Shown here: positions 25,264 to 34,138 of the stretch, piece after piece
Layout of the letters: each line of letters opens with the position of its first letter
Position numbering within the stretch: the first letter of the stretch is position 1
Source of the DNA: an uncultured Bacteroides sp.
GTDB lineage: Bacteria; Bacteroidota; Bacteroidia; Bacteroidales; Bacteroidaceae
Assembly: GCA_944321465.1 (NCBI GenBank)
Contig: CALULL010000006.1
Span: forward strand, 58,097 to 122,096
DNA: 64,000 nucleotides
Direction: 5' to 3'
Program-made: the position numbers and the translations under genes
The notes under the pieces: model-generated
Databases searched by the model: none
What the model was told of the DNA's origin: nothing
What the model saw: the letters and a program-made list of their open reading frames with translations, nothing else

Positions 25264-26721
25264 GTGGCAAACCTGAAATCATTGGCGAAGGACACCGCCA
25301 TCTACGGCCTGAGCAGCATCGTGGGCCGCTTCCTCAACTATCTGCTGACCCCCATCTACACCACCGCCCTCGCGGTGCAGTCGGGTGACTACGGCGTAGT
25401 CACCAACATCTACGCCTGGGTGGCACTGGTGCTGGTGCTGCTGACGTGCGGCATGGAGACGGGCTTCTTCCGCTTCGCCAACCGCGAAGGCGAGCAGCCC
25501 ATGCGCGTCTACTCCACCACGCTGCTCTTCGTCGGCGGCCTGGCGGCGGCGTTCCTGGCCCTGGGGCTGGGCTTCCTGCCGTGGGTGGCCGGGTGGCTGG
25601 GCTACGGCGACCACCCGTGGTACGTGGGCATGATGATGGCCGTGGTGGCGATGGACGCGGTGCAGAGCATCCCCTTCGCCTACCTGCGCTACCGCCGCCG
25701 CCCGCTGCGCTTCGCCGCGCTGAAGCTGCTGTTCATCGTGCTCAACATCGTGCTGAACCTCGTCTACTACGTCGTGCTCGATGGGCGCGAGGTGGGCTAC
25801 GCCTTCCTGTTCAACCTCGTATGCACGTCGGTCGTCATGCTGTGCCTCGTGCCCGAGCTGCGCGGCTTCCCCTACGTGCTGGACCGCGCCCTGCTGCGCC
25901 GCCTGCTGCGCTACAGCCTGCCGCTGCTGGTGCTGGGCGTGGCGGGCATCCTCAACCAGGTGGCCGACAAGATAATCTTCCCCTACGTCTACCCCGACCC
26001 CGCCGGGGCGCGCGTGCAGCTGGGCATCTACGGGGCGTGCGTCAAGGTGGCCATGATAATGGCCATGCTGACGCAGGCCTTCCGCTACGCCTACGAGCCG
26101 TTCGTCTTCGGCAAGAGCCGCGAGCAGGACAACCGCCAGACCTACGCCCAGGCCATGAAGTTCTTCGTCATCTTCACGCTGCTGGCCTTCATGGCCGTCA
26201 TGTTCTACCTCGACGTGCTCAAGTACTTCGTCGGCCGGGGCTACTGGGAGGGCCTGCGCGTGGTGCCCATCGTGATGGCCGCCGAGATATTCATGGGGGT
26301 GTACTTCAACCTCTCGTTCTGGTACAAGCTGACGGACGAGACGCGCTGGGGCGCATGGTTCTCGCTGGCGGGATGCGCCGTGCTGGTGGCCGTCAACGTG
26401 CTGCTGGTGCCGCGCTACGGCTACATGGCCTGCGCCTGGGGCGGCTTCGCGGGCTACGGCGTGGCCATGCTGCTGTCCTACGTCGTGGGCCGTCGCCGCT
26501 ACCCCATACCCTACGACCTGCGCTCCATCGGCCTGTACGTCGTCCTGTGCGCCGTGCTGTGCCTCGTCGGTCTGTGGCTGCCCGTCGATGGCCTGTGGCC
26601 CCGCCTCGGGCTGCGCACCCTGCTGTTGCTGGCCTTTGTGGCCGTCGTCGTGCGGCGCGACCTCCCCCTGTCGCAAGTCCCCCTCCTGGGCCGCCTGCTG
26701 CGCCACCCCCGGGCCCGGTAG
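25264..26721 (+). CDS. Polysaccharide biosynthesis flippase (Wzx/MATE-like)
   Basis: The 485-residue protein has about 12-14 hydrophobic helices and the typical start ANLKSLAKDTAIYGLSSIVG, with FLNYLLTPIYTTAL and YEPFVFGKSREQDN further on. It belongs to the MOP superfamily that moves lipid-linked oligosaccharides across the inner membrane. A GTG start is chosen because it gives the family N-terminus; the open frame from 25192 lies over the promoter. In Bacteroidetes this gene often follows ruvB (from memory), so the HU-like gene may be an insertion between them. Confidence 0.88.
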   Translation: MANLKSLAKDTAIYGLSSIVGRFLNYLLTPIYTTALAVQSGDYGVVTNIYAWVALVLVLLTCGMETGFFRFANREGEQPMRVYSTTLLFVGGLAAAFLALGLGFLPWVAGWLGYGDHPWYVGMMMAVVAMDAVQSIPFAYLRYRRRPLRFAALKLLFIVLNIVLNLVYYVVLDGREVGYAFLFNLVCTSVVMLCLVPELRGFPYVLDRALLRRLLRYSLPLLVLGVAGILNQVADKIIFPYVYPDPAGARVQLGIYGACVKVAMIMAMLTQAFRYAYEPFVFGKSREQDNRQTYAQAMKFFVIFTLLAFMAVMFYLDVLKYFVGRGYWEGLRVVPIVMAAEIFMGVYFNLSFWYKLTDETRWGAWFSLAGCAVLVAVNVLLVPRYGYMACAWGGFAGYGVAMLLSYVVGRRRYPIPYDLRSIGLYVVLCAVLCLVGLWLPVDGLWPRLGLRTLLLLAFVAVVVRRDLPLSQVPLLGRLLRHPRAR

Positions 26722-26743
26722 TCCCATGGCACCCCTATGCACC

Positions 26744-26787
26744 TATTAATATAGTAGTAGTGTAGTAATATATAGTAATAGTAGCAG
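26744..26787. repeat. AT-rich TAG/TAA microsatellite upstream of the S46 peptidase
   Basis: About 44 bases of TAGTAG/TAATA/TATAG-type low-complexity sequence lie between the flippase stop (26721) and the S46 peptidase ATG (26797), in otherwise very GC-rich DNA. No TAnnTTTG box is visible here, so this tract must contain or replace the promoter of the peptidase gene. Confidence 0.7.
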
Positions 26788-26796
26788 TCCCCCCCT

Positions 26797-28929
26797 ATGA
26801 AGCCCCTCCTCCTCGCCCCCCTTCTCTGCCTGCTGTCCCTTGCCGCCCTTGCCGACGAAGGCATGTGGATGCTCCCCCGGATCGACGCAGGCACCCGCCG
26901 CGCCATGCGTCAGCTGGGCCTGCGCCTCCCGGCCCGCGAGCTGTACCACCCCCGCCGCCCGTCGCTGAAGGATGCCGTGGTGAGCTTCGGCGGCTTCTGC
27001 TCGGGCGTGGTGGTGAGCCGCGAGGGGCTGGTGCTCACCAACCACCACTGCGGCTTCGAGTCCGTGCAGCAGCACTCCGCCCCCGGGCACGACTACGTTA
27101 CCGACGGTTTCGTGGCCCGCCGCCGCGCCGACGAGCTGCCCTGCCCGGGGCTGTACGTGCGCTTCCTGGTGCGCCAGCAGGATGTCACCCGGCGCGTCCT
27201 GGCCGCCATCCCGCCCGGTGCGGGCGAGGAGCAGCGGGCGTGGGTGGCCGACTCCGTGTGCCACGCCATCGGTCAGGCCGTCGGCCAGGCCGACTCCACC
27301 CTCGTGGGCGTGGTGGACAGCTACTACGGCGGCACGCAGTACTGGCTCTCGGTCTACCGCGACTACCCCGACGTGCGCCTCGTCATGGCCCCGCCCTCGT
27401 CGGTGGGCAAGTTCGGCTGGGAGCGCGACAACTGGCGGTGGCCCCGCCACACGGGCGACTTCTGCTTCTTCCGCGTCTACACCGCCCCCGACGGCAGCCC
27501 CGCGCCCTACGCGCCCGCCAACGTCCCCCTGCGCCCCCGTCGCGTGGCCCCCGTCGCCACCGGCGGCTACCGCGAGGGCGACTTCTGCATGACGCTGGGC
27601 TACCCCGGAGAGACGCGACGCTACCTCTCCTCGTGGGGCGTGGAGGAGCACATGCGCCACACCAACCAGGCCCGCATCGACGTGCGCACCCTCAAGCTGG
27701 ACATCTGGCGGCAGGCCATGCGGCGCAACGACAGCCTCCGCCTGAAGTACGCCGCCAAGTACGATGCCAGCTCGAACTACTGGAAGAACAGCATCGGCAC
27801 CAACCGCGCCCTGGCCCGCCTGGGTGTCGTCCGCCGCAAGCGCCAGGCCGAGCAACGCCTGGCGCAGCGGCTGGAGTCGGCCGCCGACTCCTCCGCCCGC
27901 CTGCTGCCCGCCCTGGCCCGTGCCTACGCCGACCGCCGCGAGGCCCACCGTGCCGAGGCCTACTTCGCCGAAACCTTCCTCGACGGCCCCGACCTGCTGC
28001 AGCTGGCCCTGACGGTACTCAGCCTCGACCTGGGCGCCGAGCCCCGGCAGGTGGAGGCACAGCTGCGCCACGTGGCCGACCTCTATGCCGCCACCGACAC
28101 CGCCCTCGACCGCACGGTCTTCGCCGCCCTCCTGCGGCAGTACCGCTCCAAGGTGCCCTCCCGCTACCTGCCCGCGTTCTACGCCGCCATCGACTCGTGC
28201 CACGGAGGCGACGAACGCGCCTTCGTCGACAGCATCTATGCCGCCACCCAGCTCGCCACCCCGGCCGGCCTGCACCGCCACCTGAGCCACGATGGAGCCT
28301 ACGACATCTATGCCGACCCCGCCGTCTCGCTGGCCCTCGACCTGGTGTCGTCCATGTTCGACTTCGCCCTCGCGACCCGCCGCGCCAGCCTCACGATAGA
28401 CAGCTGCGAGCGCGTTCTGGGCCAGGCCATGCGCCGCATGGATGCCCGCCGCCGCGCCTACCCCGATGCCAACGCCACCCTGCGCCTCAGCTTCGGCACC
28501 GTGGCGGGCTGCCGGGCGGCCGATGCCGTGGACTACGCCTGCTACACCACCGTGCGCGGCGTGCTCGAAAAGGCCCGCACCCACGCCGGCGACCCCGACT
28601 TCAGCCTCCAGCCCGCCCTCAGCCGCCTGCTCTCCGGGGGCGACTACGGTCCCTATGCCGACCCCGCGAGCGGCGAGATGCACGTCTGCTTCCTCACCAC
28701 CAACGACATCACCGGCGGCAACAGCGGCAGTGCCATCTTCAACGCCCGTGGCGAGCTGCTCGGCCTGGCCTTCGACAGCAACTGGGAAGGGCTGGCCGGC
28801 GACTTCCTGTACGACCCCGCCCGGCAGCGCACCATCGGGGTCGACATCCGCTACGTCCTCTTCATCACCGACCGCTACGCCCATGCCCCCCATCTGTTGC
28901 GCGAGTTGGAGGCAGCAGGCGGCAAGTGA
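26797..28929 (+). CDS. S46-family dipeptidyl-peptidase (DPP7/DPP11 type)
   Basis: The 710-residue protein has a signal peptide (MKPLLLAPLLCLLSLAALA) followed by DEGMWMLP, the mature N-terminus of S46 enzymes. The catalytic residues are visible: His in LTNHHCG (83/84), Asp in RHTGDF (221) and Ser in GGNSGS (643). These periplasmic enzymes remove dipeptides from peptide N-termini. The residue I recall as deciding specificity (Gly in DPP7, Arg in DPP11) is Ser661 here, in AFDSNWE. It is followed by a GC-rich gap with array D. Confidence 0.93.
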   Translation: MKPLLLAPLLCLLSLAALADEGMWMLPRIDAGTRRAMRQLGLRLPARELYHPRRPSLKDAVVSFGGFCSGVVVSREGLVLTNHHCGFESVQQHSAPGHDYVTDGFVARRRADELPCPGLYVRFLVRQQDVTRRVLAAIPPGAGEEQRAWVADSVCHAIGQAVGQADSTLVGVVDSYYGGTQYWLSVYRDYPDVRLVMAPPSSVGKFGWERDNWRWPRHTGDFCFFRVYTAPDGSPAPYAPANVPLRPRRVAPVATGGYREGDFCMTLGYPGETRRYLSSWGVEEHMRHTNQARIDVRTLKLDIWRQAMRRNDSLRLKYAAKYDASSNYWKNSIGTNRALARLGVVRRKRQAEQRLAQRLESAADSSARLLPALARAYADRREAHRAEAYFAETFLDGPDLLQLALTVLSLDLGAEPRQVEAQLRHVADLYAATDTALDRTVFAALLRQYRSKVPSRYLPAFYAAIDSCHGGDERAFVDSIYAATQLATPAGLHRHLSHDGAYDIYADPAVSLALDLVSSMFDFALATRRASLTIDSCERVLGQAMRRMDARRRAYPDANATLRLSFGTVAGCRAADAVDYACYTTVRGVLEKARTHAGDPDFSLQPALSRLLSGGDYGPYADPASGEMHVCFLTTNDITGGNSGSAIFNARGELLGLAFDSNWEGLAGDFLYDPARQRTIGVDIRYVLFITDRYAHAPHLLRELEAAGGK

Positions 28930-29047
28930 GGGCAGCGGGCACCTCGCCCTGTCCCCCCCCTCGTCAACTCCTCCCTCGCCCCTGATGCCTCGTCCCCTGG
29001 CCCCTCTTGCCCCTCTCGTCCAAAATGTTGACAGACAGTCGCCGATG

Positions 29048-29135
29048 CAGGCATACCTTCCCCCGCCTCCGGGTACACCTCTGCCTCCCGGCGGGCACAG
29101 GTGGGCTCCTGTGGGAGTACAGGCCTGCCCCCTTT
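29048..29135. repeat. 22-bp palindromic tandem array D (4 units)
   Basis: Units start at 29048, 29070, 29092 and 29114. The cores are GCATACCTTC, GGTACACCTCTGCC, GGGCACAGGTGGGC and AGTACAGGCCTGCC. The array is more degenerate than the others but keeps the exact 22-bp spacing. Confidence 0.7.
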
Positions 29136-29313
29136 CCCTCGTCTCTCTTCCCTGATGCCTCGTCTTTTTGCCCCTGATACCTTATCCATTCGTCCCTGAA
29201 ACCCCGTCCCCTTCCCCCTCCTGTTCGTGTCATTTCGGTGACAAAAGAAATGTTGACACCTTCCGCACACTATTAAAATAAGTTATTTACCCCGTCAGGA
29301 AGTCTGGAAAGGC

Positions 29314-29344
29314 TTGCTTTATATGTTATCATTCCTTATATTTG
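29314..29344 (+). promoter_or_regulatory. Promoter of the small secreted protein gene
   Basis: TTG (29314-29316), 20 bases, then TATATTTG (29337-29344). The ATG at 29452 is 107 bases downstream. Confidence 0.7.
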
Positions 29345-29451
29345 CCCCGTTTTTATATGCCAGCGGTGTGTTAACCTACGACCGGCATTTCGAACAGAGT
29401 TTCATAAGCAAATAGAAAAATGCCTTAAAAGGAACAAAAGCGGTACTCTTG

Positions 29452-29868
29452 ATGAGGAAAACGGTGACATATTGGCTATGCGTGGCTTCGGTGCTGCTGT
29501 TCTCTGCTTTCGCAGGGAAGATGGCCGCATTGCCTGCTGACGATGCTTGGCAGAGCGTGTTTCCCGGCAGCGGGGAGACCTGCCAGCTTGCGGAGAACGA
29601 TGTCCCGGGAGAACCGGGACAGCCGGAAAGAACGGACGCTCCCGAGCTTGCTGCGGTGGTGGACAACGTGCGCAACGCTTCCTTCTGCCCGGACGGGGCC
29701 ACGCCCGACGGCGGACTGTCCGCCGGGATGCCCGATGCCCTGTCCTCTTCCTGCGAGAATGCCAGCCTGCGATACCTGCATAAGATTGGAAACAAACGCA
29801 TACAAGACTCCCATACGACAGCCCAAGTCAGGCACGACGTGTTCGTGCTGTGCCGCATCAACATCTGA
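29452..29868 (+). CDS. Small secreted protein, unknown
   Basis: The 138-residue protein starts with a clear signal peptide (MRKTVTYWLCVASVLLFSAF). The mature part is acidic, Pro/Gly-rich, with Cys in ETCQL, SFCPDG, SSSCEN and VLCRIN. A TTG three bases upstream is a less likely start. It has its own promoter and stands 161 bases before exbB. I do not recognise a family, and the sequence gives no hint of enzyme activity. Confidence 0.6.
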   Translation: MRKTVTYWLCVASVLLFSAFAGKMAALPADDAWQSVFPGSGETCQLAENDVPGEPGQPERTDAPELAAVVDNVRNASFCPDGATPDGGLSAGMPDALSSSCENASLRYLHKIGNKRIQDSHTTAQVRHDVFVLCRINI

Positions 29869-30029
29869 CGGCGGTGCTGCGACGGGCATTGCCCGCATCG
29901 GTTGCCGGCGTCGGTCTTCGCCTGCGGTGAGGAACAGCCAGTCGGGAATGTGGAACATGTCTGTAGGCTTTGCGGAATATCTAAGGAACAATTAATCTAT
30001 TTAATAACTATTTTATTTTCTATTTTTCT

Positions 30030-30848
30030 ATGGAAACAAAGAATCAAAAGAAGAACAACGTGGGCTTCAAAGGTATCAAGTCTGCGTGGATTGTAATCGT
30101 ATGCTGCTTCGTAGTTGCTGTGTGCATTTATCAGTTTGTGCTGGGTAACCCCGCTAACTTTATGAACAACGACCCCAACAACCACCCGCTGCCGGGCAAC
30201 TTCTTGGGAACTATTTATAAAGGTGGTGTCATCGTGCCGGTTATCCAGACCCTGTTGCTGACGGTAATTGCCCTCTCCATCGAGCGTTACTTCGCAATCC
30301 GTGCCGCTTTCGGTCGCGGTGCTCTGGCTAAGTTCGTTGCCAACATCAAGGTTGCCCTCGCTGCCGGCGACATGCAGAAGGCTCAGCAACTGTGCGACAA
30401 ACAGCGCGGTTCCGTTGCCAACGTGGTAGGCGCAACGCTCGTGAAGTATGCCGAGATGGAAAGAAACACCGAGCTGACTAAGGACCAGAAACAACTGGCC
30501 ATCCAGCAGGAACTGGAAGAGGCAACAGCACTCGAATTGCCCATGATGCAGGAAAACCTGCCTATCATTGGTACCATCACCACGCTGGGTACGTTGATGG
30601 GATTGCTCGGTACGGTTATCGGTATGATACGTTCGTTCGCCGCTCTGGCTGCCGGAGGCTCTGCCGACTCTATGGCCCTGTCACAAGGTATCTCTGAGGC
30701 CCTTATCAACACTGCCTTCGGTATCTTGACTGGTGCTTTGGCCGTTATTTCTTACAACTATTACACAAACAAGATTGACAAACTGACGTTCGCTCTCGAC
30801 GAAGTAGGTTTCTCTATTGTGCAGACTTTTGCCGCTACTCATAAGTAA
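30030..30848 (+). CDS. exbB: ExbB/TolQ/MotA-family proton channel protein
   Basis: The 272-residue inner-membrane protein has a first helix at 17-37, a second in VPVIQTLLLTVIALSIERYF, a cytoplasmic segment, and the ExbB core LPIIGTITTLGTLMGLLGTVIGMIRSF followed by SEALINTAFGILTGALAVIS. With ExbD it uses the proton gradient to energise TonB. It begins an operon with two exbD genes, tonB, a PstS-like lipoprotein and a TPR protein. The start follows an AT-rich stretch and no clear Shine-Dalgarno site. Confidence 0.95.
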   Translation: METKNQKKNNVGFKGIKSAWIVIVCCFVVAVCIYQFVLGNPANFMNNDPNNHPLPGNFLGTIYKGGVIVPVIQTLLLTVIALSIERYFAIRAAFGRGALAKFVANIKVALAAGDMQKAQQLCDKQRGSVANVVGATLVKYAEMERNTELTKDQKQLAIQQELEEATALELPMMQENLPIIGTITTLGTLMGLLGTVIGMIRSFAALAAGGSADSMALSQGISEALINTAFGILTGALAVISYNYYTNKIDKLTFALDEVGFSIVQTFAATHK

Positions 30849-30860
30849 ATTGAAAATGAG

Positions 30861-30913
30861 CGGCGGTAGGGAGAACGCAGGCGGGGCAGCCCCCGGGGCT
30901 TGTCCCTCCGCCG
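30861..30913 (+). promoter_or_regulatory. Strong intercistronic hairpin between exbB and exbD
   Basis: CGGCGG (30861-30866) pairs with CCGCCG (30908-30913), and GGGA (30869-30872) with TCCC (30903-30906). Inside, AGCCCC faces GGGGCT (30888-30900). The GC-rich stem sits in an otherwise AT-rich 104-base gap, with no T-run. It may act as a processing or stability element that sets exbB above exbD. Confidence 0.55.
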
Positions 30914-30952
30914 GATTAAAACCTTTAATTCTCAATTTTTAATTTAACAACT

Positions 30953-31564
30953 ATGGGTAGAGTCAAAATAAAAAAGAAAAGCGTCTTCATCGACATGACC
31001 GCGATGAGTGACGTGACGGTACTGCTGCTGACCTTCTTCATGTTGACTTCTACGTTCGTGAAACCGGAACCTGTCAAAGTTAACGTGCCGGGTTCTGTTT
31101 CCGAAATCAAAATCCCAGAGACCAACATCCTCCAGATTTTGATTGCCAAGGACGGAAAGGTCTTCATGAGCTTGGACAAGCAGGGCGACTTGCAGCAGTT
31201 GCTGGGTGCTATGGGGCAAGAATACGGAGTGACGTTCTCCGACGAGGAAACCAAGAAATTCATGGTTGCAAGCACGTTCGGTGTGCCGATGAAGAACATG
31301 AAGGCTTTCTTGGCACAGCCGGAAGACAAGCAGGACGAACTGTTGAAGAGCGCGGATGCAGGCATCCCTTGCGACAGCGTGGACAACCAGTTCAAGGCTT
31401 GGGTGCGCAACGCCCGTGCCATCAATGGCGACCTGCGAATTGCTATCAAAGCTGATGCCACGACTCCGTATTCAGTGATAAAGAATGTAATGAACTCACT
31501 TCAGGACCTTCGCGAGAACAGGTACAACCTGATTACCACGCTGAAGACAACCTCCGAAGAATAA
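30953..31564 (+). CDS. exbD: ExbD-family biopolymer transport protein (first copy)
   Basis: The 203-residue protein has a basic N-terminus (MGRVKIKKKS), one transmembrane helix with the proton-carrying aspartate (FIDMTAMSDVTVLLLTFFML) and a periplasmic domain. It partners ExbB and TonB. Two unequal exbD genes in a row are usual in Bacteroidetes and may form a mixed channel. The second copy follows after 15 bases. Confidence 0.93.
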   Translation: MGRVKIKKKSVFIDMTAMSDVTVLLLTFFMLTSTFVKPEPVKVNVPGSVSEIKIPETNILQILIAKDGKVFMSLDKQGDLQQLLGAMGQEYGVTFSDEETKKFMVASTFGVPMKNMKAFLAQPEDKQDELLKSADAGIPCDSVDNQFKAWVRNARAINGDLRIAIKADATTPYSVIKNVMNSLQDLRENRYNLITTLKTTSEE

Positions 31565-31579
31565 AGGAAAGGAACGTAT

Positions 31580-32203
31580 ATGGCTGAAGCAAAGAGTAAA
31601 CAGAAAAAGATGGCCGTCCGCGTGGACTTCACGCCGATGGTGGATATGAACATGTTGCTTATCACCTTCTTCATGCTTTGTACCACCCTGAGCAAACCTC
31701 AGACAATGGAAATAAGCATGCCGAGCAACGACAAGAGCATTACCGACGAGCAACGCTCCAAAGTTAAGGCCTCGCAGGCTATCACGCTCTTGCTCGATGG
31801 CGAGGATAAGTTGTACTACTACGAGGGAGAACCCGATTATAAAGACTACAACTCTCTGAAGGAAACCTCTTACGCTGCCGACGGTTTGAGAGCCATGCTC
31901 CTGCGCCGCAACGCAGCAGCCGTGAGAGAGGTGAACGAACTGAAGCAACAAAAGCTGGACTTGAAAATCACCGAGGAGGAATATACCGACAAAGTCTCCG
32001 AGATAAAAAGCGGAAAGGACACGCCTACCGTCATTATCAAGGCTACGGACGATGCCTCGTATAAGAACCTCATTGATGCGCTCGACGAGATGCAGATTTG
32101 CAACATCGGAAAATACGTGATTGCCGACATGGCCGAAGGTGACGACTTCCTGATAGAGAACTACCTCTCCAAGGGAGCCAAGACCGGAGAGCTTGCCGAA
32201 TAA
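31580..32203 (+). CDS. exbD: ExbD-family biopolymer transport protein (second copy)
   Basis: The 207-residue protein is basic at the start (MAEAKSKQKKMAVRV) with one helix containing the key Asp (DFTPMVDMNMLLITFFML). A longer charged periplasmic part follows. It differs clearly from the first ExbD, so this is an old paralogue pair and not a recent duplication. It sits 28 bases before tonB. Confidence 0.93.
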   Translation: MAEAKSKQKKMAVRVDFTPMVDMNMLLITFFMLCTTLSKPQTMEISMPSNDKSITDEQRSKVKASQAITLLLDGEDKLYYYEGEPDYKDYNSLKETSYAADGLRAMLLRRNAAAVREVNELKQQKLDLKITEEEYTDKVSEIKSGKDTPTVIIKATDDASYKNLIDALDEMQICNIGKYVIADMAEGDDFLIENYLSKGAKTGELAE

Positions 32204-32231
32204 TGTGTAACACCTAAAACAGAAAGAAAAT

Positions 32232-33050
32232 ATGGCAAAAATAGATTTAACCTCTGCTGAATGGTGTAACCTTATATTCGAAGGCAGGAATAAAGCGTAT
32301 GGTGCCTACGCTATGAGAGCGCACGCAGCACGACGGCTTAACTTCGCCATGGTGCTGGTGATTGTGATTGCACTGGTGGGATTCTCCATCCCGACCCTGA
32401 TAAAGATGGCTACGCCGGAGAAGAAAGAAGTGAGGACGGAAGTTACCACGCTTTCTCAGCTGGACGAGCCTGAAGTGAAGCAAGAAGAACTGAAGCAGGT
32501 TCAGCCCGTGGCTCCTCCTCCTCCTGCGCTGAAAAGCTCCATCAAGTTCACAGCCCCTGTCATCAAGAAGGATGAAGAAGTGGCCGACGAGGACGAGATG
32601 AAGAGCCAGGAAGAGCTGAACGAGACAAAGGTGACCATCTCTATTGCCGACGTGGTAGGTAACGACGAAGAGCACGGACAGGATATTGCCGACCTGAAGC
32701 AAATCGTTACCGAGGCTGAGCCGGAAGAAGAAGAGAAAGTCTTCGAAATGGTAGAACAGCAGCCCCAGTTCCCCGGCGGTATGCAAGAGCTGATGAACTA
32801 TATCCGTGATAACCTTCGCTATCCTGTCATTGCACAGGAGAATGGCACGCAAGGCCGCGTCATCGTGGGCTTCGTGGTAGGTTCCAACGGTAAGATACGC
32901 GACGTGAAAGTGCTTCGTTCCGTAGACCCCTACTTGGACAAGGAAGCCGTGCGCGTGGTTGAGTCCATGCCGTCATGGATACCTGGTCGCCAGAACGGAC
33001 AGGCTGTTTCCGTAAAATACACATTGCCCATTCAGTTTAAACTGCAATAA
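32232..33050 (+). CDS. tonB: Energy transducer TonB
   Basis: The 272-residue protein has a cytoplasmic start MAKIDLTSAEWCNLIFEGRN common in Bacteroidetes TonB, a transmembrane helix near 40-58, and a Pro/Glu-rich spacer (VAPPPPALKS, many Glu). The C-terminal TonB domain (FPGGMQELMNYIRDNLRYP, GRVIVGFVVGSNGKIRDVKV, WIPGRQNGQAVSVKYTLPI) contacts outer-membrane receptors. It completes an ExbB-ExbD-ExbD-TonB set and could energise the receptor at the left edge. Confidence 0.95.
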   Translation: MAKIDLTSAEWCNLIFEGRNKAYGAYAMRAHAARRLNFAMVLVIVIALVGFSIPTLIKMATPEKKEVRTEVTTLSQLDEPEVKQEELKQVQPVAPPPPALKSSIKFTAPVIKKDEEVADEDEMKSQEELNETKVTISIADVVGNDEEHGQDIADLKQIVTEAEPEEEEKVFEMVEQQPQFPGGMQELMNYIRDNLRYPVIAQENGTQGRVIVGFVVGSNGKIRDVKVLRSVDPYLDKEAVRVVESMPSWIPGRQNGQAVSVKYTLPIQFKLQ

Positions 33051-33073
33051 CCAGAATGTGTATTGTGAATAAA

Positions 33074-34018
33074 ATGGAGCGATACCAAGTATTGGCATCG
33101 CTCCTTTTGTTGGTTTTCCTGCTGTCTGCCTGCAAGCAGAAGGCTAAAGACGGATACACCGACACCTATACATCGGGAGTTATCTCCATTGCTGCCGACG
33201 AGAGCTTTGAGCCGATAGTGCAGGAAGAAATCGACGTGTTCGAAGGGCTGTATCCGCTGGCGGGCATCGTGCCGCGCTACGTTTCCGAGGTAGAAGCCAT
33301 CAACCTACTGCTGAAGGACAGCCTGCGCCTGGCCATCGCTACCCGTCGCCTGACACCTCAGGAGCTGGAGTCGTTTCACAGCCGCAAGTTCTACCCGCGC
33401 GAGATTAAGATTGCTACCGACGGTCTGGCACTCATCACCAATCTGGCCAACCCCGATACACTTATCAGCGTGAAGGCCATCCGCGACGTGCTGACAGGCA
33501 AGGTGACTCGTTGGAATGAAATCTACCCCTCTTCGCGCTTGGGCGACATACAGCTGGTGTTCGACAACAAGAACTCCAGCACCGTGCGCTTCGCCATCGA
33601 CTCCATCTGCCAAGGGCAGGAGCTGGCCGGAAACGTGAGTGCCCTCAAGACCAACCGCGAGGTGATAGACTTCGTGACGAAGAACCCCGGAGCAATGGGT
33701 GTGGTGGGGGTAAACTGGCTGAGCGACCGCAACGACAGCACAGGCCTTTCCTTCAACAAGGAAGTCCGCCTGATGTCGGTCAGCACCTCCGTCGAGCCTA
33801 CGCCCGAGAACAGTTACCAGCCCTACCAGGCATACCTGTTTTACGGCAAGTATCCGCTTTCGCGCAGCATCTACGTGCTGCTCAACGACCCGCGTAATGC
33901 TCTGCCGTGGGGATTTGCCAGCTTCATGACCTCCGACCGAGGGCAACGCATCATCCTCAAGTCGGGGCTTGTGCCTGCCACCCAGCCGGTGCGCATCGTG
34001 CACGTGAGAGACGAATAA
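33074..34018 (+). CDS. PstS-like periplasmic phosphate/ligand-binding lipoprotein
   Basis: The 314-residue protein has a lipoprotein signal (MERYQVLASLLLLVFLLSAC). A periplasmic-binding fold of the PstS type follows: LIKD-like segments SLRLAIATRRLTPQEL, VTRWNEIYP, IQLVFDNKNSSTVRF and NPGAMGVVGVNWLS. PstS proteins bind phosphate for ABC import, but no pst transporter genes are here. An ATG at 33056 would add six residues, but 33074 gives a better signal peptide. It belongs to the exb/tonB operon (spacing about 20 bases). Confidence 0.85.
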   Translation: MERYQVLASLLLLVFLLSACKQKAKDGYTDTYTSGVISIAADESFEPIVQEEIDVFEGLYPLAGIVPRYVSEVEAINLLLKDSLRLAIATRRLTPQELESFHSRKFYPREIKIATDGLALITNLANPDTLISVKAIRDVLTGKVTRWNEIYPSSRLGDIQLVFDNKNSSTVRFAIDSICQGQELAGNVSALKTNREVIDFVTKNPGAMGVVGVNWLSDRNDSTGLSFNKEVRLMSVSTSVEPTPENSYQPYQAYLFYGKYPLSRSIYVLLNDPRNALPWGFASFMTSDRGQRIILKSGLVPATQPVRIVHVRDE

Positions 34019-34138
34019 CCTCTTTCCATCCCCGTGCTTTGAGCGGGGCAGCGGTTCGTCTTCCGCCTTCATGGCCTGGAAGGACGGCCTTTGTCCGAGG
34101 GGAAAGACATAACCTATAAACAGAACAAAGAAAAACGT

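Noticed and set aside
26746-28893. Long minus-strand open frame (715 codons) opposite the S46 peptidase
   Set aside because: It is a GC-driven shadow: Gly/Ala/Val-rich with no motifs, while the plus strand has a full signal peptide and catalytic triad. The same holds for the long frames opposite the SpmAB, GH109, ruvB, uvrC and flippase genes.
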